DNA of 7,414 bases from Rhizorhabdus sp. GTDB taxonomy: Bacteria; Pseudomonadota; Alphaproteobacteria; Sphingomonadales; Sphingomonadaceae. A program made the position numbers and the translations under genes. The notes beneath the pieces were generated by a model. The model searched no databases. It was not told the origin of the DNA and was given only the letters and a program-made list of their open reading frames with translations. The first letter of the stretch is position 1. Every line of letters begins with the position of its first letter. The DNA is taken from NCBI GenBank assembly GCA_004297635.1, contig SCUQ01000199.1:1-7414 (forward strand). The letters run 5' to 3'. Shown piece by piece: positions 1 to 7,414 of this stretch.

Positions 1-1
1 C

Positions 2-946
2 AGCCGGGAGGCAATGCAGGTCGAAGCGATTTCGACCGGTTCGCTCGGGCTCGATATCGCGCTCGGCATCGGCGGTCTGCCCAAGGGCCGCGTCGTCGAG
101 ATTTTCGGCCCGGAAAGCTCGGGCAAGACCACCCTTGCGCTCCACGCGATCGCCGAAGCCCAGAAAATGGGCGGCACCGCGGCCTTCATCGACGCCGAGC
201 ATGCGCTCGATCCGGTCTATGCCAAGAAACTCGGGGTCAACATCGACGAGTTGATCGTCTCGCAGCCCGACACGGGTGAACAGGCGCTGGAGATCACCGA
301 CACGCTGGTCCGCTCCAACGCGATCGACGTGCTGGTGATCGATTCGGTCGCGGCGCTGGTGCCCCGTGCCGAGATTGAGGGTGAGATGGGCGACAGCCAT
401 GTCGGTCTTCAGGCCCGGCTGATGAGCCAGGCGCTGCGCAAGATCACCGGCTCGATCAGCCGTTCGAAGTGCCTCGTCATCTTCATCAACCAGATTCGCA
501 TGAAGATCGGTGTGATGTACGGCTCGCCCGAAACGACGACGGGCGGCAACGCGCTGAAATTCTACGCCTCGGTTCGCCTCGACATCCGCCGCACCGGCGC
601 GATCAAGGACCGTGACGAGGTGGTCGGCAATGCGACCCGGGTGAAGGTGGTCAAGAACAAGGTCGCCCCGCCGTTCAAGCAGGTCGAGTTCGATATCATG
701 TATGGCGAGGGCGTCTCCAAGGTCGGTGAGTTGATCGACTTGGGCGTCAAGGCCGGCTTCGTCGAGAAATCCGGCGCTTGGTTCAGCTATGACTCGATCC
801 GCATCGGTCAGGGCCGTGAGAATTCGAAGACCTATCTCCGCGAGAACCCCGAACTCGCCGCCAAGCTCGAAGCGGCGATCCGCGGCAAGTCGGACGATGT
901 CGCCGAAGCGCTGATGGCCGGTCCGTCCGAGGACGACGACGCCTGA
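2..946 (+). CDS. recA: RecA recombinase, 5' end cut off by window edge
   Basis: RecA is the ATP-dependent strand-exchange protein of homologous recombination. It also triggers LexA self-cleavage in the SOS response, and it acts as a filament on DNA in the cytoplasm. The reading frame is open from base 2 (S-R-E-A-M-Q-V-E), so the Met codon at 14 is internal. By comparison with the family, roughly 40-50 N-terminal residues lie outside the window. Visible motifs are the Walker A loop GPESSGKT (107-130), the IDAEHALDP segment, the Walker B strand DVLVIDS (326-346), and the NQIR...[17 protein letters not shown] stretch covering DNA-binding loop L2 (from 488). The C-terminus is acidic (SEDDDA), as is common in bacterial RecA. 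The catalytic core shows no frameshift or internal stop. Any LexA box or promoter would lie upstream, out of view. Identification is near certain; only the start is missing. Confidence 0.98.
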   Translation, partial: SREAMQVEAISTGSLGLDIALGIGGLPKGRVVEIFGPESSGKTTLALHAIAEAQKMGGTAAFIDAEHALDPVYAKKLGVNIDELIVSQPDTGEQALEITDTLVRSNAIDVLVIDSVAALVPRAEIEGEMGDSHVGLQARLMSQALRKITGSISRSKCLVIFINQIRMKIGVMYGSPETTTGGNALKFYASVRLDIRRTGAIKDRDEVVGNATRVKVVKNKVAPPFKQVEFDIMYGEGVSKVGELIDLGVKAGFVEKSGAWFSYDSIRIGQGRENSKTYLRENPELAAKLEAAIRGKSDDVAEALMAGPSEDDDA

Positions 947-955
947 GATCAAGCC

Positions 956-985
956 CCGTCATGCTGAAATCAATCAGCATGACGG
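956..985 (+). terminator. Perfect 12-bp inverted repeat after recA, possible hairpin terminator
   Basis: Arms CCGTCATGCTGA (956-967) and TCAGCATGACGG (974-985) are perfect reverse complements around a 6-base loop (AATCAA), starting 9 bases after the recA stop. The position fits a recA transcript end or an RNA-stabilising hairpin. There is no run of T after the stem (ACCGGTTGTTCG follows), so it is not a textbook intrinsic terminator. From memory, stems built on GTCATGCTGAA are frequent between genes in sphingomonads, so this may instead be a copy of a dispersed intergenic repeat. The inverted repeat itself is certain; its function is inferred. Confidence 0.55.
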
Positions 986-1019
986 ACCGGTTGTTCGCTG
1001 CATCGGAGGAGCCAAGGCC

Positions 1020-1373
1020 ATGGCGGCACGTCTCAACTATATCGAACTGCCGGTCGGCGACACCGCCGGCAGCAAGGCCTTCTTCGAAAAGGCGTTCGGC
1101 TGGTCGCTGACCGCCTTCGGCCCCGATTATGCGGCGACCGTCGGTGGCGGGGCGGGGGGTGCCGATATCGGCCTCAACGGCGATCCCGCCCAGGCGACCG
1201 CAGCGCCGCTCGCGGCGATCGAGGTCGACGATCTCGAAGCGACGCTCGCCGCCGTCGAGGCGGCGGGCGGGACGATCACTCTGCCGATCTTCAGTTTTCC
1301 CGGCGGCCGCCGCTTCCACTTCCGCGAGCCATCGGGTAACGAGTTGGCGGTCTATGTGAACGAGGCGGGCTGA
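1020..1373 (+). CDS. VOC family (glyoxalase/bleomycin-resistance fold) protein
   Basis: A single-domain protein of 117 residues with the vicinal-oxygen-chelate fold: two beta-alpha-beta-beta-beta modules forming a metal-centred pocket. The first module opens with YIELPVGD and FFEKAFGW (residues 7-28). The second contains AIEVDDLEATLAAVEAAGG and ends with the family signature FREPSGNELAVY (about 101-112), in which Glu108 is at the usual last metal-ligand position. Residue 9, where many glyoxalases have His or Gln, is Glu, so a classical glyoxalase I activity should not be assumed. The start is supported by GGAGGA at 1005-1010, 9 bases before the ATG. It lies 73 bp after recA and 36 bp before the GST gene, so it could share a transcript with the GST. 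Members of this family include dioxygenases, isomerases, lyases and antibiotic-binding proteins; the substrate cannot be told from sequence. The fold is confident, the function unknown. Confidence 0.88.
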   Translation: MAARLNYIELPVGDTAGSKAFFEKAFGWSLTAFGPDYAATVGGGAGGADIGLNGDPAQATAAPLAAIEVDDLEATLAAVEAAGGTITLPIFSFPGGRRFHFREPSGNELAVYVNEAG

Positions 1374-1397
1374 CGGGCGGGGCCTGCGCCTCTTTGC

Positions 1398-1403
1398 GGG
1401 GAG
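1398..1403 (+). promoter_or_regulatory. Ribosome binding site supporting a TTG start for the GST gene
   Basis: GGGGAG lies 6 bases before the TTG at 1410-1412. It is the only well-placed purine-rich site here, and there is no ATG upstream that would give the complete N-terminal thioredoxin-like strand. Confidence 0.6.
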
Positions 1404-1409
1404 CGGCCC

Positions 1410-2036
1410 TTGACTATTACCGTCCACCATCTCGAAAATTCGCGTTCGCAGCGGGTGCTGTGGATGCTCGAGGAGCTCGGCCTTCCCTATGAGGTGAAGC
1501 GCTATGAGCGCGACAGGAAGACGATGCTCGCGCCGCCCGAGCTGAAAGCGGTTCATCCGCTCGGCAAGTCGCCGGTCATCGATCATGACAGCCGCATCGT
1601 CGCGGAGACCGCGACGATCCTCGAATATCTCGTCGCGCTGGCGAACGGCCGCCTCGGTCCGCCGGAGGATGCCGATGGCACCATGCGCTGGCGTTATTTT
1701 CTCGACTATGCCGAAGGCTCGCTGATGCCGCCGCTCCTGTTGTCGCTGGTGATCGCGAAGCTCGGTCCGCTCGGATGGCCCGCCCGCGGCTTCATCACGA
1801 AGATGGCGATGGTCCATATCGACTATGTCGAAAGCGAACTTCAGCAGCGCCCCTGGTTCGCCGGCGCCGCTTTCAGCGCCGCCGACATCATGATGAGCTT
1901 TCCCCTCGAAGCAGCCCGCCAGCGCTTCAGCCTGGATGGCAAACGCCCCGCGATCACCGCCTGGCTCGACCGCATACACGCGAGGCCAGCCTATCAGGCC
2001 GCGCTGGAGAAGGGCGGGCCGTATGCTTATGCGTGA
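1410..2036 (+). CDS. Glutathione S-transferase, GTT1-like
   Basis: A cytosolic-type GST of 208 residues, normal length for the family, which conjugates glutathione to electrophiles or reduces peroxides. The N-terminal thioredoxin-like domain (about 1-77) begins TITVHHLENSRSQRVLWMLEELGLPYE. Ser11 or Ser13 is a candidate for activating glutathione, the SPV turn at 54-56 contains the expected cis-proline (Pro55), and Glu66-Thr67 is at the site that usually binds the gamma-glutamyl group. The pattern ERDRKTMLAPPELKAVHPLGKSPVI recalls the GTT1-like subgroup. The helical C-terminal domain (about 90-208) has the SAAD helix N-cap box (Ser156 to Asp159). A TTG start is chosen because the first beta strand requires it and GGGGAG precedes it by 6 bases; the first in-frame ATG (Met19) would delete the active site. 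The stop overlaps or nearly touches the next gene, suggesting joint translation. The physiological substrate is unknown. Confidence 0.92.
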   Translation: MTITVHHLENSRSQRVLWMLEELGLPYEVKRYERDRKTMLAPPELKAVHPLGKSPVIDHDSRIVAETATILEYLVALANGRLGPPEDADGTMRWRYFLDYAEGSLMPPLLLSLVIAKLGPLGWPARGFITKMAMVHIDYVESELQQRPWFAGAAFSAADIMMSFPLEAARQRFSLDGKRPAITAWLDRIHARPAYQAALEKGGPYAYA

Positions 2037-2047
2037 CGGCGCCCGAG

Positions 2048-2593
2048 ATGAATTGTAGCGACTTTAATCGCGAATGGGAGGATGGCCTCACACCCAGAAT
2101 GCGCCAACTGTTCGCGGAAACAGCAGAACGTCATTCTCTGCATCTGGAATGGAACGAGACGGCACCAGTTGAGGTGGCGTGTGATTACCCAGCTCAACCA
2201 GGGTTGGATTTCCGTTTATGGCTTACGCTTAGCGGCGACGAGTTCGTTTGCGGAGGCGAGGGCTGGTCTGCCCATATCTTTCCGGTCGACTCCGATCGAA
2301 ATTGGCAACTGACTGTAGCTGTCGTCGATGGGCTCGTAACCGGCGAAGCCCGGATTGTTCTCTATCGATGGATTGGACGGTCGAGGCCATATTGGACCGT
2401 ATTGCAGCTCCGTTCGGACGATGGCTGGACAAATGTTTCGACAGGGCTGGGCTGCGCTTTGATACCCGTCAGTCGTTCGACGATCGTAAGAAACGGCTAT
2501 CAGGATCAAGTGGCTCGCCTGACGGTGGCGTGGGGATCGATTATCGCATGGTTGCTGCTGATCATCGGCGGCTATCTTCTATTTCTATTATAG
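2048..2593 (+). CDS. Hypothetical protein with C-terminal membrane segment
   Basis: I do not recognise a characterised family. From the ATG at 2048 the product has 181 residues. The first ~155 are soluble, rich in Trp and acidic residues, and read like a mostly beta domain (for example PGLDFRLWLTLSGDEFVCGGEGWSA). The last 24 (158-181, LTVAWGSIIAWLLLIIGGYLLFLL) form one strong hydrophobic helix ending at the stop, a tail-anchor-like layout; no signal peptide is visible. An alternative start is GTG at 2033, which overlaps the GST stop as GTGA and would add five residues. Neither start has a clear Shine-Dalgarno site, so translation may depend on coupling from the GST gene 11 bp upstream. Codons are looser than in the neighbours (AGA, ACA, TCT, TTA occur), hinting at lower expression or a separate origin. 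Other frames here give arginine-rich sequence and were judged shadows. Existence is likely; function unknown. Confidence 0.72.
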   Translation: MNCSDFNREWEDGLTPRMRQLFAETAERHSLHLEWNETAPVEVACDYPAQPGLDFRLWLTLSGDEFVCGGEGWSAHIFPVDSDRNWQLTVAVVDGLVTGEARIVLYRWIGRSRPYWTVLQLRSDDGWTNVSTGLGCALIPVSRSTIVRNGYQDQVARLTVAWGSIIAWLLLIIGGYLLFLL

Positions 2594-2637
2594 CCAACCC
2601 GCTTGAGAACCGCCCCCCGCTCGCCTAAGTCGCATTT

Positions 2638-5292
<2,655 letters not shown>

Positions 5293-5450
5293 CCAACTGC
5301 GGCGTGCGCTTTCGGACGGTCAGTCCCACGCTTAGCTATCGAACGTCGTGACGCCGGGAGCATGCGCGCCAGCCCGAACGATCCGGTATGTCGGTTCTAG
5401 CTCGATATGTCAGGCCGGCAACCGGGGGCCTGTTGTAAACGCGATTGGGA

Positions 5451-5480
5451 ACGACGCGAAGCATCATGCCCCGGCGTCGT
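5451..5480. repeat. Weak inverted repeat between convergent alaS and MFS genes
   Basis: ACGACGC (5451-5457) and GCGTCGT (5474-5480) can pair with a 16-base loop, 9 bases beyond the stop of the minus-strand transporter. A smaller stem, CCGG-CAA-CCGG (5415-5425), lies nearby. Neither is followed by a T-run on either strand, so a terminator role is only possible. The remainder of the 197-bp gap (5293-5489) contains no gene I can support. Confidence 0.25.
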
Positions 5481-5489
5481 CGAAGATTG

Positions 5490-6869
5490 TCATGCCGGAT
5501 GAGGCGCTTGCGCCGGTGCACCAGCGCCTTGAAGCTCCGTCTCCCTTTCAAGCAGGGTGGCTTCACGGCGGGCGAGCAGGCCGGCGAATATGCCGGCGAC
5601 ACCAACCCCGCCCAGGACGATCGCCATCGCCTTGCCGAGCGCCATGGGATCTTGGAAAACGTGATCGGTCAGGTAGCCGACGGCGACCGGGCCCATGCTC
5701 GCGGGTGTGGCGAAAATGAGCGAGGAAACGGCGGCGAGCCGTCCGCGCATACGATTAGGCGCGATAAGCTGCATCGGGGTCAGGATCGCCGCGTGTGTGG
5801 CGGCGTACATCAGCAATACTCCGCCCAATGCAACGATCGCGACAGGTTTGGAACCAAGCGAGAGCATGAGCACCAACGGGCAAAGAATGATGATGAAGCA
5901 CAGCATCATCAGCATCAGTTGCTGCAGCGCGCGTTCGGGCGTGCAGCGGCTTCCGAACCAGGCCGCGATAACGGTTCCCGGAATCGACGTGATTATGAAC
6001 ATCGGCCCCACAATGATGCCGACATTTGCGGCAGGCATGCCGTGCACACGGATCAACAGCGTCGCGGGCCAAGCATAAAGCGAATAGCCCACCGTCGCGA
6101 TGCAGAAGGCGAACAGGCAATAGCTGAGGATGAAGCGGCGCCTTTTCCAGAAAAAAGCCCAGAACAATTCGGAGTCGACGGTTTCCTTGGTCAATTCGCG
6201 GCGAGCCGGCTCTTTCAGGAAGAGCAGGATGATGAAGGCGACGACGATGCTGAGACACGCCATCCCGATGAACAGCCCGCGCCAGACCTCGAAGGTGCCG
6301 ATAATCGGGAAAGGCTGTCCTTGCATCGGCGTCAACCAGGCGATCATCCACCCGCTCAGCATCATGGCCGCACCATTGCCGAAATAGGTACCGTTCATGA
6401 ACACGGCCGCGGCCCGGCCCACTTTGTGCCGGGGAAAAAGATCGCCGATCACCGACATCGCAGCCATCGGCACGACTGCTTCGGCGATGGCCAGGCCAAT
6501 ACGACCGATCACGAGTTCCGTGAATGTCGTCACGAAAGCGCAACTGAGCGTTGCGAGCGACCAGAGGATAATACAGGAGACGAGGACCCGGACGCGATTG
6601 AACTTGTCTATCAGATACGACATCGGCACGGCAGCGACTGTCAGTACGATGCCGAAAAGTACGCCCTGCAGAAGGCCGATTTCGGTGTCGCCGATATTCA
6701 GGCTCGTCTTGATCGGGTCGACGACTATGGTGAGAACTTGCCGGTCGATATATGAAACGATGTAGACCAGTAACAGCGCCAGGACCGTGCCCCAACGCGA
6801 CATGGCGGTTCCTACCAGTTCGGAATCGTCGTTCGTTACGCCGCCGGGATCGTTCAAAATCAAGGCCAT
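5490..6869 (-). CDS. MFS transporter, spinster-like
   Basis: An inner-membrane secondary carrier of 459 residues with the usual 12 hydrophobic segments of the major facilitator superfamily. TM1 (about 26-50) contains VYIVSYIDRQVLTIVV, with the Asp42-Arg43 pair typical of spinster and anion-symporter-like branches. The TM2-TM3 loop holds a variant of MFS motif A (Asp88, Asn91, Arg92, Arg94). A charged central loop (KEPARRELTKETVDSELF) separates the halves, and the C-terminus is hydrophilic (REATLLERETELQGAG). The ATG at 6869 is favoured because GGAAG on the minus strand (6876-6880) sits 6 bases ahead of it; Met23 is an alternative start just before TM1. The gene converges on alaS and has no partner in view. 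Codon use is looser than in recA or alaS (TTA, GTA, TCA, GGA near the start), possibly reflecting acquisition. In sphingomonads such carriers often accompany TonB receptors and catabolic genes, but none is seen here; the substrate is unknown. Confidence 0.93.
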   Translation of the reverse strand: MALILNDPGGVTNDDSELVGTAMSRWGTVLALLLVYIVSYIDRQVLTIVVDPIKTSLNIGDTEIGLLQGVLFGIVLTVAAVPMSYLIDKFNRVRVLVSCIILWSLATLSCAFVTTFTELVIGRIGLAIAEAVVPMAAMSVIGDLFPRHKVGRAAAVFMNGTYFGNGAAMMLSGWMIAWLTPMQGQPFPIIGTFEVWRGLFIGMACLSIVVAFIILLFLKEPARRELTKETVDSELFWAFFWKRRRFILSYCLFAFCIATVGYSLYAWPATLLIRVHGMPAANVGIIVGPMFIITSIPGTVIAAWFGSRCTPERALQQLMLMMLCFIIILCPLVLMLSLGSKPVAIVALGGVLLMYAATHAAILTPMQLIAPNRMRGRLAAVSSLIFATPASMGPVAVGYLTDHVFQDPMALGKAMAIVLGGVGVAGIFAGLLARREATLLERETELQGAGAPAQAPHPA

Positions 6870-6875
6870 ATCAAA

Positions 6876-6880
6876 CTTCC
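6876..6880 (-). promoter_or_regulatory. Shine-Dalgarno site deciding the MFS start
   Basis: On the minus strand GGAAG lies 6 bases before the ATG at 6869. It supports the longer N-terminus (22 residues before the TM1-proximal Met23). No convincing -35/-10 pair was found further upstream. Confidence 0.65.
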
Positions 6881-7310
6881 GTCCGCGTATGAGGCGACCC
6901 GACAGGTCTCCTGCTGTTTTCTCGTTTCGGTATGTCGACGCTCAATTGCGCAGGCCGCAGCCGTGACGCCGGCAGCGGAAGAGGGACGCGGAGCTTCGCC
7001 CCCAGGCATCGGCTTCGCAAGGCTTGCCGCCATTGCCGTCGGCGATCATGCTTCGTCTTGTAATGATGTCGGCTTTCAACGGATCTCGACCATCAAGATG
7101 CTTGGCTCGATACTAGCCAGAGCGCCTTTCAATGGAATGACTGGGCCGGCAACGCGCTTGCATCGGCTCCGCACGAAAAGGCAGGTTCCTGCTGTGCCGA
7201 TGCGAACAACTGCCCGTTCTGCGACAAGCATTTCGAGGCGCCCCCCGCTTCCATAATCCTGACGGCGGCATGGTCATGTTTATGGAACAGAAAATCACCG
7301 CGGCATGAGG

Positions 7311-7329
7311 GGTTGATCGATCATCGACC
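7311..7329. promoter_or_regulatory. Palindromic site, candidate operator
   Basis: GGTTGAT (7311-7317) and ATCGACC (7323-7329) match as an inverted repeat at 6 of 7 positions around 5 bases. Within it, TGATCGATCA (7314-7323) is a perfect 10-bp palindrome. GGTTGA recurs at 7335-7340. Size and symmetry suit a dimeric repressor site, but it is about 440 bp from the MFS start, so it would more naturally serve a gene to the right of the window. Short palindromes containing GATC/CGATCG also arise by chance in such DNA. Confidence 0.25.
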
Positions 7330-7414
7330 AGCACGGTTGACGGAACGCCAACACGCTTTCGGCTGACGAGCGAATATTCCTAATTGAGACAAGGGACGAT
7401 TTTTCAGATTGCGA

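Larger units (their letters stand above)
6870..7414. other. Gene-poor stretch upstream of the MFS gene, no supported CDS
   Basis: About 545 bp to the window edge with lower GC than the housekeeping genes. It should contain the promoter of the minus-strand transporter, but no clear promoter is seen. Open frames exist on both strands but are unconvincing: a GTG-started frame at 6963-7256 (+), an ATG-started frame at 7113-7334 (-), and a frame open from 7067 to a stop at 7364-7366 (+) that has no ATG, GTG or usable TTG near its beginning, yet contains a CPFC-like motif. This may be true intergenic DNA or a decayed gene. The last ~35 bases are AT-richer and could be the upstream region of a gene beyond the edge. 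Confidence 0.5.

Noticed and set aside
783..1979. A 398-codon minus-strand frame across the recA end, VOC and GST genes
   Set aside because: It crosses three separate plus-strand features, including the inverted repeat. The translation is Arg/Asp-rich without a domain, so it is a shadow of codon bias.
1775..2047. Upstream in-frame extension of the hypothetical gene inside the GST gene
   Set aside because: This part overlaps the conserved GST C-terminal domain and translates to arginine-rich sequence. The gene more plausibly starts at 2048 or at the GTG at 2033.
2552..2591. Possible alaS promoter in the end of the hypothetical gene (TTGCTG ... TATCTT)
   Set aside because: The spacer is only 15 bp and the sequence encodes the Leu-rich membrane helix, which produces such strings by itself.
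5336..5467. Short minus-strand frame (MMLRVVPNRVYNRPPVAG...) after the MFS stop
   Set aside because: About 43 codons with only a weak GGGG before the ATG, and no recognisable features. It is not enough to call a gene.
5445..6755. A 436-codon plus-strand frame opposite the MFS gene
   Set aside because: Its translation is a His/Arg/Asp-rich antisense shadow, while the minus strand encodes a clear 12-helix MFS protein with a Shine-Dalgarno site.
7384..7412. Possible plus-strand promoter (TTGAGA with a 17-bp spacer) at the right edge
   Set aside because: The matching -10 position reads GATTGC, a poor fit, and no downstream gene is visible to support it.

Overview
The window looks like chromosomal DNA from an alphaproteobacterium of the sphingomonad group (Sphingomonas or a close relative). 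The evidence is the GC-rich coding sequence, the RecA and AlaRS sequences, which resemble sphingomonad versions as I remember them, a GTT1-like glutathione transferase and a spinster-type MFS carrier. The genus is an inference; no search was possible.

Left part (1-5292), all on the + strand: recA, cut off by the left edge; a perfect 12-bp inverted repeat just after its stop; a small VOC (glyoxalase/bleomycin-resistance fold) protein; a GTT1-like glutathione S-transferase that appears to start at TTG; an unrecognised protein of about 181 residues with a C-terminal membrane segment; and a complete alaS (884 aa). recA and alaS are chromosomal neighbours in many proteobacteria, and in E. coli recX lies between them. 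Here no recX is present. Instead there are three accessory genes, two of which belong to families linked to detoxifying electrophiles.

Right part (5293-7414): a 197-bp gap, then one convergent gene on the - strand encoding a 12-helix MFS transporter. Beyond its start lie about 545 bp, up to the window edge, in which I find no convincing gene. The transporter, the unrecognised gene and this last stretch use codons and bases more loosely than recA and alaS, so they may be more recent or less highly expressed parts of the locus.

Together: recA (recombination and SOS) and alaS (alanyl-tRNA charging) are housekeeping genes; VOC and GST may act on reactive small molecules; the MFS gene is a separate transport unit of unknown substrate. 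I see no CRISPR array, tRNA, rRNA, insertion sequence or clear novel system. The items most worth checking are the unrecognised membrane-anchored protein, the recA-alaS neighbourhood lacking recX, the inverted repeat after recA and the unexplained right-hand end.
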